Below the pieces are notes generated by a model. It was not told the origin of the DNA, did no database searches, and saw nothing but the letters and a program-made list of their open reading frames with translations. Both the position numbers and the translations under genes were made by a program. Of a DNA stretch of 64,000 bases, positions 1 through 8,462 are shown piece after piece. The stretch covers positions 124,001 through 188,000 of the forward strand of contig NZ_PDOD01000001.1 of assembly GCF_003226325.1 (NCBI RefSeq). Reading direction: 5' to 3'. This DNA comes from Salipaludibacillus keqinensis. GTDB taxonomy: Bacteria; Bacillota; Bacilli; Bacillales; Salisediminibacteriaceae. The stretch's first letter is position 1. Each line of letters begins with the position of its first letter.

Positions 1-48
1 ATTCAACGTTTAGTGATTGCCCGGGAAATAGGTTGTCCTAGAAATTAG
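1..48 (+). CDS. Acyl-CoA dehydrogenase, C-terminal end only
   Basis: The window opens inside a reading frame that ends at the TAG at 46-48. Its 15 visible residues contain IQRLVIAREIG, which matches the usual C-terminal tail of acyl-CoA dehydrogenases (typically EIQRLVIAR followed by a few residues). It sits directly before the biotin carboxylase in an operon with the yng order of B. subtilis, so the likely enzyme is YngJ-like isovaleryl-CoA dehydrogenase, which makes 3-methylcrotonyl-CoA in leucine breakdown. The family call rests on one short motif plus context; substrate is inferred from neighbours. Confidence 0.7.
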   Translation: MQRLVIAREIGCPRN

Positions 49-91
49 TCTCAGCTAAGTTATTGCTTATAATTATTTGAGGAGGTTTTGT

Positions 92-1423
92 ATGATCAAG
101 AAAATACTTATAGCTAATCGGGGCGAGATTGCCTGTCGAATTATTAAAACGTGTGAAAAACTAGGCATTCAATCTGTGGCCATTTATTCAGAAGCAGATC
201 AGTATAGCATGCATGTAGAACTGGCATCTGAAAGTTATTTAGTCGGGGGAGCCCGAGTGAATGAAAGCTACTTGAACCAAGATAACATTTTGAATATTGC
301 AAAAAAATCAGGGGCTGACGCTATTCATCCTGGTTATGGGTTTTTATCTGAACATGCAGGGTTTGCAAGAAGAGTGATTGAAGAGGGAATGGTCTTTATC
401 GGGCCAACTCCTGAAGCGATTGAGCAAATGGGTGATAAAGTTCAATCACGAGAAGTGATGAAACAAGCCAACGTGCCGGTTGTTCCTGGTGTTACCCTGA
501 CTGATATAGAAGAGAATACGGTCATAAAAGCATGCCGAGAAATCGGGTTTCCCATTATGGTCAAAGCCGCTTCTGGTGGTGGAGGAATAGGAATGCAAAA
601 AGTGGATCATGAGGATGAAGTGATGCGAGCGGTCCAATCAGTGGTGAAGAAATCAGAGACTTTCTTTGGATCGTCACAAATTTTTCTTGAAAAATATATA
701 GAGAAGCCACGACATATTGAAGCGCAAATTGCCGGAGATGACCATGGAAATATTATCTCTTTAGGGAGCCGTGATTGTTCGATTCAGCGAAGACACCAAA
801 AGATTATTGAAGAAGCTCCTGCCCCGCATTTTTCCGAACAGGCTAATCATCAATTACTGAATGAAGCAGTGAAAGCTGGTGAGGCTTTAGGATATACAAA
901 TGTAGGTACTGTTGAATTTTTAGTAGATGATAAAGAGAATATTTATTTTCTTGAAATGAACACAAGATTACAAGTAGAGCATCCGGTAACAGAGGAAACG
1001 ACAGGGATTGACTTGGTTGAGTGGCAAATAAGATTATCAGAAAAGCAAATGATATCGACTTTAAATCGAAGAGAATCGAAAGCTGTACATGCTATAGAAG
1101 TAAGGATCTATGCTGAAGATCCGAAAACATTTTTTCCGTCACCAGGAACAATTAGTGAATGGATCTTCCCTGAAATGGAAGGGATAAGATATGATTTCGG
1201 TGTGCGCTCCGGAACTGTCGTTACACCATATTACGATCCTATGATTGGAAAAGTCATTGCTTATGCAGGATCTCGTGGTGCCTGTATCGAACTTATGAAT
1301 AAATGCTTATCCAATGCTACTGTAGAAGGAATTAAAACGAATATACCAATGCTGTTGAAGTCATTGGAAGACCACCGATTTAAAGAAGGTAATGTGACAA
1401 CTCACTTTGTACAACAACTGTAG
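92..1423 (+). CDS. yngH: Biotin carboxylase subunit of an acyl-CoA carboxylase (YngH-like)
   Basis: ATP-dependent carboxylation of carrier-bound biotin, most likely as the alpha subunit of 3-methylcrotonyl-CoA carboxylase. The 443-residue protein has the biotin carboxylase N-terminus (KILIANRGEIACRI), HPGYGFLSE near residue 80, the glycine-rich ATP loop KAASGGGGIGM, the catalytic stretch EMNTRLQVEHPVTE and the C-terminal EVRIYAEDP. No carrier domain is fused; it is the separate small gene just downstream. The ATG at 92 is chosen because GGAGG at 81-85 lies six bases upstream; an in-frame TTG at 77 would overlap that site. Gene order (dehydrogenase, carboxylase, carrier, lyase, hydratase, carboxyltransferase) copies the B. 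subtilis yng operon and argues against fatty-acid-synthesis AccC. Confidence 0.9.
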   Translation: MIKKILIANRGEIACRIIKTCEKLGIQSVAIYSEADQYSMHVELASESYLVGGARVNESYLNQDNILNIAKKSGADAIHPGYGFLSEHAGFARRVIEEGMVFIGPTPEAIEQMGDKVQSREVMKQANVPVVPGVTLTDIEENTVIKACREIGFPIMVKAASGGGGIGMQKVDHEDEVMRAVQSVVKKSETFFGSSQIFLEKYIEKPRHIEAQIAGDDHGNIISLGSRDCSIQRRHQKIIEEAPAPHFSEQANHQLLNEAVKAGEALGYTNVGTVEFLVDDKENIYFLEMNTRLQVEHPVTEETTGIDLVEWQIRLSEKQMISTLNRRESKAVHAIEVRIYAEDPKTFFPSPGTISEWIFPEMEGIRYDFGVRSGTVVTPYYDPMIGKVIAYAGSRGACIELMNKCLSNATVEGIKTNIPMLLKSLEDHRFKEGNVTTHFVQQL

Positions 1424-1450
1424 ATGATATCAATGGAGGAGAGATTAACA

Positions 1451-1663
1451 ATGAAGAAAGTACAAACAACAATGGCAGGGAACGTTTGGAAAATTCAAGT
1501 TTCTGTAGGTGATGAAGTTAAAATGGGAGATGAGGTCGTCATTTTAGAATCAATGAAAATGGAAATTCCTATTTCAGCCGAAGAAGAAGGAATTGTAGAT
1601 GAAATCATTGTGGAAGAAGGAACCTTTGTTAATGAAGAGGATGTTTTATTAACTTTAAAATGA
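1451..1663 (+). CDS. yngHB: Biotin carboxyl carrier protein of the acyl-CoA carboxylase
   Basis: A 70-residue stand-alone biotinyl/lipoyl-attachment domain that shuttles carboxybiotin between the flanking carboxylase and carboxyltransferase subunits. The biotinylation motif is ESMKMEIP, with the modified lysine between the two methionines; the rest is short beta-strand-like segments rich in Val and Glu. The ATG at 1451 is preceded by GGAGGAG at 1435-1441 with ideal spacing; an upstream in-frame ATG at 1424 lacks such a site. The gene lies 27 bases after yngH and is followed closely by the HMG-CoA lyase gene, so all are probably one transcript. Confidence 0.9.
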   Translation: MKKVQTTMAGNVWKIQVSVGDEVKMGDEVVILESMKMEIPISAEEEGIVDEIIVEEGTFVNEEDVLLTLK

Positions 1664-1678
1664 TTGAGAGTGGTCCAG

Positions 1679-2581
1679 ATGAATCTTCCTAAACGAGTGA
1701 CATTAAAAGAAGTAGGCCCGAGAGACGGATTACAAAATGAAAAAAAATTTGTCACCACAGAACAAAAAGTGGAATGGATCAATCAATTGAGTGAAAGTGG
1801 CCTCTCGCACATTGAAGTTAGTTCGTTTGTTCATCCAAAATGGATTCCAGCTTTATCTGATGCTGAGCAAGTATTCCAGCAAATTCATCGTCATTCAGGT
1901 GTGACCTATTCAGCGCTCATTCCAAATATTAAAGGAGCAGAGCGGGCACTTCAAGTAGGAGTAGACGAGTTTGCTGTCTTCATGTCTGCTAGTGAAACTC
2001 ATAATCGAAAGAACATTAATAAGTCGATTGAAGACACTTATTCAGTATTAAAAGAAGTGGCGAATGAAGGGAAATCAGCTAGAAAGAACGTTAGAGGATA
2101 TGTCTCGACGGTATTTGGCTGTCCCTACGACGGTCACGTATCTTTAGAAGAAGTGAAGAAAATCTGCGATAAACTCTTTTCTATCGGGGTTTATGAGATC
2201 TCTTTAGGAGATACCATTGGTGTTGCAAATCCTCAACAAGTAGAAGAAGTGATCAAGGAAGTAAAAAAAGAGTTCGGTGTAGACCGGTTCGCTCTTCACT
2301 TTCATGACACGCGGGGCATGGCATTGGCGAATACTTTAGTGGGCCTTCAATTAGGAGTGAAGATATTTGATGGGTCCATTGGCGGTCTGGGGGGCTGTCC
2401 CTATGCAAAAGGGGCCAGTGGGAATGTTGCTAGTGAAGATTTATTATTTATGCTCCATGAGATGGGGATCGAAACAGGTGTCGATGCAAAATCATTTTTG
2501 AAAGCGGCTACATTCATTGAAGACGTATTACAGAAAACTCTCCCAAGTCATCAATTAAAAATAGCAGAGGGGATGTCTTAA
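1679..2581 (+). CDS. yngG: Hydroxymethylglutaryl-CoA lyase
   Basis: Cleaves HMG-CoA to acetyl-CoA and acetoacetate, the last carbon-carbon cleavage of leucine catabolism. The protein is 300 residues, normal for the family, with the N-terminal metal/substrate motif VGPRDGLQNE, the metal-binding FHDTRGMALAN and the active-site cysteine loop GGLGGCPYAKGASGN, all typical of the DRE-TIM superfamily. The start is set at ATG 1679 because MNLPKRVTLKEVGPRDG aligns with the compact N-terminus of YngG; TTG 1664 would add five residues and has no better ribosome site. The product acetoacetate is presumably used by the CoA transferase encoded at the end of the cluster. Confidence 0.92.
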   Translation: MNLPKRVTLKEVGPRDGLQNEKKFVTTEQKVEWINQLSESGLSHIEVSSFVHPKWIPALSDAEQVFQQIHRHSGVTYSALIPNIKGAERALQVGVDEFAVFMSASETHNRKNINKSIEDTYSVLKEVANEGKSARKNVRGYVSTVFGCPYDGHVSLEEVKKICDKLFSIGVYEISLGDTIGVANPQQVEEVIKEVKKEFGVDRFALHFHDTRGMALANTLVGLQLGVKIFDGSIGGLGGCPYAKGASGNVASEDLLFMLHEMGIETGVDAKSFLKAATFIEDVLQKTLPSHQLKIAEGMS

Positions 2582-2583
2582 CT

Positions 2584-3360
2584 ATGGCAGTCGTGTTAAG
2601 CCACGTTGAAGATCATGTAGGAAAGCTGACTTTAAATCGTCCTGAAGCAGCAAATGCCTTTTCCCTTGAGATGCTTCGCGAACTTATGAACCATTTACAA
2701 GAATGGAAAAATGAGCGGGATATACGTGTGCTTCTTTTAACAGGGGCAGGTGAAAAGGTCTTTTCAGCAGGAGCCGATCTGAAAGAAAGAGCAAACATGA
2801 ATGAAGATGAAGTCCGTGAAGCAGTGGGCCTTATTCGTAAAGTGGTTCAAAGTGTGCATGAATTTCCTAAACCTGTCATTTGTGCGATTAATGGAGCAGC
2901 TATTGGTGGAGGTTTAGAATTGGCGTTAGCCTGTGACTTAAGAATCGCCTCTGAAAATGCCAGTTTTGCTCTATCAGAAACAGGTCTTGGAATCATACCT
3001 GGTGCTGGAGGAACTCAAAGGTTACCACGGCTAATTGGGGTGCATAAAGCGAAAGAAATGATTTATACTGGCAGGCGTTTAACAGCAACAGAAGCATTAC
3101 AAGAAGGTCTTCTCTTAAAAGTCACTTATCGAAAAGAATTGCAGGATGTGGGAATGGACTTGGCTTATGATGTTAGTCAGAGGGCTCCTCTAGCTAATAG
3201 CTTGGCGAAGCAGGCTATTAACCAAGGAATAGAGACGGATTTAGAACATGGGATGGAAATAGAAGCAGAAGCTTACGAAAAAATCATTCCAACGAAAGAT
3301 CGGTTAGAAGGGTTAGCAGCTTTCAAAGAAAAGAGATCGCCTAAATTTACAGGTGAGTAG
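2584..3360 (+). CDS. yngF: Enoyl-CoA hydratase family, probable methylglutaconyl-CoA hydratase
   Basis: A 258-residue crotonase-fold enzyme. It carries the oxyanion-hole segment INGAAIGGGLELALACDLRIA and the second conserved region GLGIIPGAGGTQRLPRLIG with the acidic catalytic position expected for hydratases. Crotonases vary in substrate, but its place between HMG-CoA lyase (two bases upstream) and the carboxyltransferase indicates hydration of 3-methylglutaconyl-CoA to HMG-CoA, as proposed for B. subtilis YngF. The ATG at 2584 follows the purine-rich AGAGGGGATG that overlaps the end of yngG, implying translational coupling. Confidence 0.88.
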   Translation: MAVVLSHVEDHVGKLTLNRPEAANAFSLEMLRELMNHLQEWKNERDIRVLLLTGAGEKVFSAGADLKERANMNEDEVREAVGLIRKVVQSVHEFPKPVICAINGAAIGGGLELALACDLRIASENASFALSETGLGIIPGAGGTQRLPRLIGVHKAKEMIYTGRRLTATEALQEGLLLKVTYRKELQDVGMDLAYDVSQRAPLANSLAKQAINQGIETDLEHGMEIEAEAYEKIIPTKDRLEGLAAFKEKRSPKFTGE

Positions 3361-3390
3361 TTTGAGCTATTCGATGAAGGAGTGACATAA

Positions 3391-4920
3391 ATGATTTTAA
3401 ACCGGAGCTGGGAAGAACGGGTAAATACGATTGAAAAAGGAGGACCAGATAAATATCATGAAGCGAATGAAGCAAAAGGGAAGCTTTTTGTTAGAAATCG
3501 ATTAGCTTTGCTCTTTGATCACGGAGAGTGGCGAGAGGACGGGAAATTTGCAAATGGCGATGCGGAAGGACTACCTGCAGATGGAGTCATCACAGCTATT
3601 GGAAAGATTCAAGGGAAAACCGCGTGCGTGATGGCAAATGACTCCACCGTTAAAGCAGGATCTTGGGGAGCAAAAACGGTCGAAAAGATTATCCGGATCC
3701 AAGAGACAGCGGAAAAATTAAAAGTGCCTCTGTTTTATTTAGTGGATTCTGCTGGTGCTAGAATTACAGACCAGATTGAGATGTTTCCAGGACGGCGAGG
3801 GGCTGGGAAAATATTTTATAATCAAGTCAAACTGTCAGGGATGATCCCACAAATTTGTTTGTTATTCGGACCTTCCGCTGCAGGAGGAGCTTATATCCCA
3901 GCTTTTTGCGATGTGGTAATGATGGTAGACGGAAACGCGTCCATGTACTTAGGTTCTCCACGAATGGCAGAGATGGTTATTGGTGAAAAAGTTTCATTAG
4001 AAGAAATGGGTGGTGCTAAAATGCATTGTTCCATTTCTGGGTGTGGCGACGTTCTGGTAAAATCAGAAGAAGAAGCCATTGAGCAGGCCAAAAAATACAT
4101 TTCTTATTTTCCGTCTAATTTTGAACAAAAAACCGATAATCAAGACTCCCGTGAACCTATGGTGCTTGAAAAGTCTCTAAGTGACTTAATCCCCGAAAAT
4201 CAAAATGCACCTTTTGATATGCACCAGTTTATAAAAGGGTTAATTGATGAGAACAGTTTCTTTGAAATGAAAGCATTATTCGCAAAGGAACTCATCACTG
4301 GATTTGCAAGAATCGATGGAAAGCCAGTAGGAATCATCGCTAATCAGCCGAAACAAAAAGGTGGCGTATTATTTCATGATTCAGCTGATAAAGCAGCGAG
4401 ATTCATCACCTTGTGTGATGCTTACCATATTCCACTATTATTCTTAGCAGATGTCCCTGGTTTCATGATCGGAACAAGGGTGGAAAAAGCAGGTATTATA
4501 AGACACGGAGCCAAAATGATATCGGCCATGTCTGAAGCGACTGTACCTAAAATTTCTGTCGTTGTTAGAAAAGCTTATGGTGCCGGACTTTATGCTATGG
4601 CAGGTCCAGCTTTTGAACCAGACTGCTGTATTGCGCTTCCGTCCGCCCAAATTGCTGTTATGGGACCTGAAGCTGCAGTAAATGCAGTGTATGCAAATAA
4701 AATTCAATCCCTTCCAGAAGAAGAACGTCCGGCATTTATTCAAGAAAAACGAAAGGAGTATCAGGAAAATATTGATATCTATCGTTTAGCTTCGGAGTTA
4801 ATTGTTGATGCAATCGTGCCAGCTGATGAATTAAGAGAAGAATTAGTAAATCGATTTGATATGTACGGTTCCAAAAAACAGATCTTTTCTGATGGAAAAC
4901 ATCCTGTTTATCCTGTTTAG
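3391..4920 (+). CDS. yngE: Acyl-CoA carboxylase carboxyltransferase (beta) subunit, probable methylcrotonyl-CoA carboxylase
   Basis: Transfers CO2 from carboxybiotin to an acyl-CoA, probably 3-methylcrotonyl-CoA. At 509 residues it has the usual two-lobed crotonase-like carboxyltransferase layout: the N-terminal lobe with [13 protein letters not shown] and the C-terminal lobe with [20 protein letters not shown] and [12 protein letters not shown], the glycine-rich segments forming the two oxyanion holes. GGAG precedes ATG 3391. With yngH and yngHB it completes a three-subunit carboxylase. A propionyl-CoA carboxylase role cannot be excluded from sequence, but the HMG-CoA lyase and hydratase neighbours favour leucine breakdown. 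Confidence 0.9.
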   Translation: MILNRSWEERVNTIEKGGPDKYHEANEAKGKLFVRNRLALLFDHGEWREDGKFANGDAEGLPADGVITAIGKIQGKTACVMANDSTVKAGSWGAKTVEKIIRIQETAEKLKVPLFYLVDSAGARITDQIEMFPGRRGAGKIFYNQVKLSGMIPQICLLFGPSAAGGAYIPAFCDVVMMVDGNASMYLGSPRMAEMVIGEKVSLEEMGGAKMHCSISGCGDVLVKSEEEAIEQAKKYISYFPSNFEQKTDNQDSREPMVLEKSLSDLIPENQNAPFDMHQFIKGLIDENSFFEMKALFAKELITGFARIDGKPVGIIANQPKQKGGVLFHDSADKAARFITLCDAYHIPLLFLADVPGFMIGTRVEKAGIIRHGAKMISAMSEATVPKISVVVRKAYGAGLYAMAGPAFEPDCCIALPSAQIAVMGPEAAVNAVYANKIQSLPEEERPAFIQEKRKEYQENIDIYRLASELIVDAIVPADELREELVNRFDMYGSKKQIFSDGKHPVYPV

Positions 4921-4934
4921 AAGGGGGAAGCACA

Positions 4935-5627
4935 TTGAAACAAGTGTATGAATCGTTTGAAGATGCAGTAGAGGAAATTCATGACGGAGCTACCCTATTA
5001 GTAGGAGGATTTGGGTTATGCGGCATTCCTGAAAACTTAATTAAAGCACTTAGAAAAAAAGACGTTAAAAATTTAACGATTGTATCAAACAATTGTGGAG
5101 TAGATGACTGGGGACTCGGTCTTTTACTGAAAAATAAACAAATTGATAAAATATATGCTTCGTACGTTGGCGAAAATAAAGAATTCGAAAGGCAAGTGTT
5201 GGCTGGTGAATTAGAAGTTGAATTAATTCCTCAAGGAACATTGGCTGAACGGCTTCGCGCTGGAGGCGCAGGCATTCCTGCATTCTACACTCCAGCAGGA
5301 GTGGGAACGAAAATTGCTGAGGGAAAAGAAACAAGAGTATTCGATGGTAAAGAATACGTGTTGGAAAAGGCGATTAAAGGAGACTTTAGTCTTGTTCGAG
5401 CCCACAAAGGTGATAGTTATGGCAATTTAATTTATCGGAAGACAGCACAGAACTTCAACCCAATGATCGCTGCGGCAGGTAAAATAACCATTGCTGAAGT
5501 AGAGCACTTAGTTAACCCAGGCCAGTTGAATCCGGAACAAGTTCATACGCCTAGTATTTATGTCAATAAGCTTATTCAAGGTGATCAAGAAAACAGGATT
5601 GAACGAAAAACGGTCAAGCAAAACTAA
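4935..5627 (+). CDS. scoA: 3-oxoacid CoA-transferase subunit A
   Basis: First subunit of the enzyme that moves CoA from succinyl-CoA to acetoacetate, giving acetoacetyl-CoA. The 230-residue protein starts with a TTG codon at 4935, positioned after the strong site AGGGGG, and carries the family's N-terminal motif [13 protein letters not shown] and the conserved [19 protein letters not shown]. It follows yngE by 14 bases, so acetoacetate from the lyase can be activated in the same operon. B. subtilis keeps scoAB elsewhere; here they are joined to the leucine genes. An acetate-type CoA transferase is a less likely alternative. Confidence 0.9.
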   Translation: MKQVYESFEDAVEEIHDGATLLVGGFGLCGIPENLIKALRKKDVKNLTIVSNNCGVDDWGLGLLLKNKQIDKIYASYVGENKEFERQVLAGELEVELIPQGTLAERLRAGGAGIPAFYTPAGVGTKIAEGKETRVFDGKEYVLEKAIKGDFSLVRAHKGDSYGNLIYRKTAQNFNPMIAAAGKITIAEVEHLVNPGQLNPEQVHTPSIYVNKLIQGDQENRIERKTVKQN

Positions 5628-5643
5628 AGGAGGGGTGAACTCC

Positions 5644-6291
5644 ATGAGTGTCGATCGAACAGCGATGCGTGAAAAAATTGCAATGCGAGCTGAAAAAGAA
5701 ATTCATGATGGAGATTATGTAAATTTAGGGATTGGTATGCCTACCATGGTAGCAAACTATATTACCGATAATAAACAAGTGATGCTTCAATCAGAAAATG
5801 GGTTACTCGGGATTGGTCCTTATCCAAAGGAAGCTGATTTGGATGCTGATCTAATCAACGCTGGGAAAGAAACTGTTACAGCCATTGACGGCTCAGCATA
5901 CTTCAGCAGTGCAGAATCATTCGCTATGATCCGCGGGGGGCATATTGATGTGGCTATCCTTGGGGCCATGGAAGTAGCAGAAAATGGAGACTTAGCGAAT
6001 TGGATGATACCCGGAAAGATGATAAAAGGGATGGGTGGAGCGATGGATCTTGTTCATGGCGCAAAAAAAGTTGTGATCATCATGGAACACGTCAATCGCG
6101 CAGGGGAGCCGAAAATATTGAAAGAATGTCAACTCCCTCTCACAGGAAAGCAAGTCGTTGATCGGATTATCACGGATAGGGCAGTCATAGATGTAACGAA
6201 GAAGGGGTTAGCCTTAGTAGAAATTTTAGATGGCAGTTCATTCGAAGACATCCAATCCATCACGGGCGCGACATTAGAAAATGCCCTTTAA
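5644..6291 (+). CDS. scoB: 3-oxoacid CoA-transferase subunit B
   Basis: Second, catalytic subunit of the 3-oxoacid CoA-transferase (215 residues). The active-site glutamate is in [12 protein letters not shown], which forms the glutamyl-CoA thioester intermediate in this family; [13 protein letters not shown] near the N-terminus is also characteristic. AAAGGAGG overlaps the scoA stop codon and sets the start at ATG 5644, so an in-frame ORF that extends further upstream into scoA is not used. It ends the operon, followed by two hairpins. Confidence 0.92.
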   Translation: MSVDRTAMREKIAMRAEKEIHDGDYVNLGIGMPTMVANYITDNKQVMLQSENGLLGIGPYPKEADLDADLINAGKETVTAIDGSAYFSSAESFAMIRGGHIDVAILGAMEVAENGDLANWMIPGKMIKGMGGAMDLVHGAKKVVIIMEHVNRAGEPKILKECQLPLTGKQVVDRIITDRAVIDVTKKGLALVEILDGSSFEDIQSITGATLENAL

Positions 6292-6330
6292 TTATTTAAT
6301 TATCAGGTTCACTTTATATTGAGATTAATG

Positions 6331-6360
6331 GGCTCTGCGAAAACTTCCTTTCGCGGGGCT
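6331..6360 (+). terminator. Hairpin downstream of scoB, possible weak terminator
   Basis: Arms 6331-6342 and 6349-6360 pair over 12 positions, some G-U, around the loop ACTTCC. The following bases are T-rich but contain no clean T run, so termination or mRNA 3'-end protection are both possible. Confidence 0.4.
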
Positions 6361-6463
6361 TTACTTCCTTACTTTAAAGGCCATAAAGGGAGAATGTGTC
6401 TTTCTCTCAACTAGATAGAAAACGGGTGCTATCCAACGTCAACGTTTTTAAGTAACCAATCTT

Positions 6464-6497
6464 AAAAGAACCTCATGAATAGGTTCTTTTTTATTTT
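6464..6497 (+). terminator. Rho-independent terminator of the yng-sco operon
   Basis: A perfect 10-bp stem AAAAGAACCT / AGGTTCTTTT with a 7-base loop is followed by a run of T residues interrupted by one A. Confidence 0.85.
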
Positions 6498-6513
6498 TTT
6501 GAAAAGGAAATTG

Positions 6514-6572
6514 TAAAACTGCGTTTATTTATGTCGATTTTTATCGACTTATATTTTTATTAGAAGTATAAT
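6514..6572 (+). promoter_or_regulatory. hemAT promoter region: sigma-D-like motif, palindrome and a sigma-A-like -10
   Basis: TAAA at 6514-6517, a 15-base spacer and GTCGATTT at 6533-6540 closely fit the Bacillus motility sigma factor (SigD) consensus TAAA-N15-GCCGATAT. The -10 part overlaps a palindrome GTCGAT-TTTT-ATCGAC (6533-6548). A TATAAT at 6567-6572 with TCGACT 17 bases before it could be a second, sigma-A promoter. B. subtilis hemAT is known to belong to the SigD regulon, which supports the first reading. Confidence 0.6.
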
Positions 6573-6604
6573 AAATGATATTAATGGCGTAGGAGGAAAG
6601 CATT

Positions 6605-7924
6605 ATGACAACGTTTTTATCTATGTTTCAAAAGAAATCAGGGGAAAGTAAGAATGGTCGAAAAATTATACCATCTTCAGAAGAGGCAAATGTAGAATTA
6701 AGCCCACCGAATGAAACAATTCGACAACAACTAAGTTTAATTAATCTCACAAAAGGTGATTTAATTGTTGCCCAACAATTACACCCGCATGTGGAAGAAC
6801 GTATTAATGACCTTGTAGAAGATTTTTATTCCTACGTGTTAAATATCCCCTCATTAAAAGAGAAAATTCATACTTATAGTTCCACAGAACGTTTAAAACA
6901 AACATTGAGTGTGCACATTATAGAAATGTTTACCGGGAAGATGGATGCGGATTTTTTCTTGAAACGAGAAAAAATTGCGAAAATGCATTTTTATATAGGG
7001 TTAACCTCCAAATGGTATATGGGCTCCTTTCAAAGCTTGCTTATATCATTAATTAAAATGATAAAAGAAATTTATCCGCATGATGAGGATCAGCTAAGAG
7101 CTATTGAAGTGGTCACTCGTATATTGAATTTTGAACAACAGTTAGTCTTGGAAAGTTATGATCAAGAAACGTTAAAAGATAAAGAAAAGAGTCATGATCA
7201 AATTAAAAATGAGTTAAAAAATAAAATCACGGAAGTAACAGAAGAATTAGCAGCTTTATCTCAACAAACTACAGCGTCTGTAGGAGAACTTATATTTAAC
7301 AGTACAGAAGTGAGCGGTATAGTGGCGGAAAGTTCAACCAAATCGAAACAAACGAAACTAGAAGCAATCAAAGGTCAAGAAAAAATGGACCGATTTTCTA
7401 AGCAAATATCAAAATTACGAGAGAGCTCTTCAACTATGGGATTATTGACAATAAAGCTAACAGAATCCTCTGGGGAAATTGAGCGAGTTATTGGAATTGT
7501 TAAAAATATTGCAGATCAGACAAATTTATTAGCGTTGAACTCAGCGATTGAAGCAGCTAGAGCTGGCGAGCATGGTCGAGGCTTTGCCGTGGTGGCAAAT
7601 GAAGTTCGAAAGTTGTCCGAACAAACCAAACAGTCTGTAGAAACAATCGAATCTTTAGTGAAAACTTCATCCTCCTATATTGTACAAGCCAATGAGTCTA
7701 TTGGTGATGTGAGCAGCCTCGTAGAAGTGGGTGTGGAGGAAAGTGAGCAAATGAGTGAATCGTTTGAAAGCATATCAGATTCCCTGCAAGAGAGCATCCA
7801 AGTAGTAAATCAAGTAGAAGAGGAGTTTCATTCACTTGTGTCTGTTATAAAAGAAATTGGAGAAGCTTCAAGCAAGGTGGCCTCGTCTGCTGAAAAATTA
7901 AATGAAACTGCAAGAGACGCCTGA
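6605..7924 (+). CDS. hemAT: Heme-based aerotaxis transducer HemAT
   Basis: Cytoplasmic oxygen-sensing chemoreceptor that feeds the CheA/CheW pathway. Of 439 residues, about 40-185 form a globin-coupled sensor domain; the heme-ligating (proximal) histidine is probably His128 in AKMHFYIGL, followed by SKWYMGSF as in HemAT of B. subtilis. The C-terminal half is a methyl-accepting signalling domain with the hairpin-tip sequence [20 protein letters not shown] and flanking coiled coil. There are no membrane segments, as expected. A good AGGAGG site precedes ATG 6605. It is monocistronic, with a SigD-like promoter just upstream that would tie expression to motility genes. Confidence 0.93.
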   Translation: MTTFLSMFQKKSGESKNGRKIIPSSEEANVELSPPNETIRQQLSLINLTKGDLIVAQQLHPHVEERINDLVEDFYSYVLNIPSLKEKIHTYSSTERLKQTLSVHIIEMFTGKMDADFFLKREKIAKMHFYIGLTSKWYMGSFQSLLISLIKMIKEIYPHDEDQLRAIEVVTRILNFEQQLVLESYDQETLKDKEKSHDQIKNELKNKITEVTEELAALSQQTTASVGELIFNSTEVSGIVAESSTKSKQTKLEAIKGQEKMDRFSKQISKLRESSSTMGLLTIKLTESSGEIERVIGIVKNIADQTNLLALNSAIEAARAGEHGRGFAVVANEVRKLSEQTKQSVETIESLVKTSSSYIVQANESIGDVSSLVEVGVEESEQMSESFESISDSLQESIQVVNQVEEEFHSLVSVIKEIGEASSKVASSAEKLNETARDA

Positions 7925-7994
7925 TAAGTACACCACTGCATTGTTTATTCCTTTTTAAGTATAATGAAGATCTTATTGGTAATTTGGGCTTTGT

Positions 7995-8018
7995 TTGTAC
8001 TAAAACCCTTTAGTACCA
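7995..8018. repeat. Short perfect hairpin between hemAT and the SASP gene
   Basis: GTACTAAA (7997-8004) and TTTAGTAC (8009-8016) form a perfect 8-bp inverted repeat around ACCC. There is no T run on either side, so it is not an obvious terminator; it may be an mRNA 3'-end structure or an operator. Confidence 0.45.
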
Positions 8019-8125
8019 AGGTTCGATTATCAGCTTTTCATCCCGCTACTAAATATTACTAGAAGTTCTTGTACATAGCTCCTGTCGAATGATACAAACT
8101 ATGCTTACGACAGGAGGTGAGAAAC

Positions 8126-8329
8126 ATGGCGAACAACAACAGTTCAAATCAATTAGTTGTACCTGGAGTACAACAAGCATTGGACCAAATGAAGTATGAG
8201 ATTGCTCAAGAATTTGGAGTACAACTAGGTCCTGACTCAACTGCTCGCTCTAACGGGTCTGTTGGAGGAGAAATCACAAAGCGTTTAGTACAAATGGCTG
8301 AACAGCAATTCAACGGTCAACAAAAATAA
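8126..8329 (+). CDS. Alpha/beta-type small acid-soluble spore protein
   Basis: A 67-residue DNA-coating protein of the spore core that protects DNA from UV and heat and is degraded by the GPR protease at germination. The sequence has both conserved segments of the family: [17 protein letters not shown], which contains the GPR cleavage region, and [18 protein letters not shown]. The ATG at 8126 follows AGGAGGTGA at ideal spacing. It stands alone with its own terminator, typical of ssp genes that are expressed in the forespore, although I could not see a clean SigG promoter. Confidence 0.95.
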   Translation: MANNNSSNQLVVPGVQQALDQMKYEIAQEFGVQLGPDSTARSNGSVGGEITKRLVQMAEQQFNGQQK

Positions 8330-8350
8330 CACAACTGAATACATGGCTGT

Positions 8351-8378
8351 AAGGAATGGAGAAATCCATTCCTTTTTA
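8351..8378 (+). terminator. Terminator of the SASP gene
   Basis: AAGGAATGG / CCATTCCTT, a 9-bp perfect stem with a 6-base loop, followed by T residues. Confidence 0.85.
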
Positions 8379-8402
8379 CTATGTTTAAAAAGGATTACAA
8401 AT

Positions 8403-8430
8403 AAAAAAGGCCCCTCGTGGAAAGGGGCTT
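8403..8430 (-). terminator. Terminator of msmX
   Basis: On the minus strand a GC-rich stem (AGCCCCTT / AGGGGCCT with one G-U) is followed by six T residues, about 35 bases beyond the msmX stop codon. Confidence 0.8.
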
Positions 8431-8462
8431 TGGTAATGAAAGAACACAGAGTTAAATCTTAA

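Larger units (their letters stand above)
6292..6604. other. Intergenic region between scoB and hemAT
   Basis: No gene is supported in these 313 bases. They hold a 12-bp G-U-containing hairpin at 6331-6360, a clear terminator at 6464-6497, and the hemAT promoter region with a palindrome at 6533-6548. Confidence 0.7.

Noticed and set aside
446-637. Open frames antisense to the biotin carboxylase and to most other long genes
   Set aside because: They are shadows of well-supported genes, lack ribosome sites and have no family resemblance.
8041-8110. Forespore sigma-factor promoter for the SASP gene
   Set aside because: Partial matches such as GAATGATA were seen but not with a correctly spaced -35 element.
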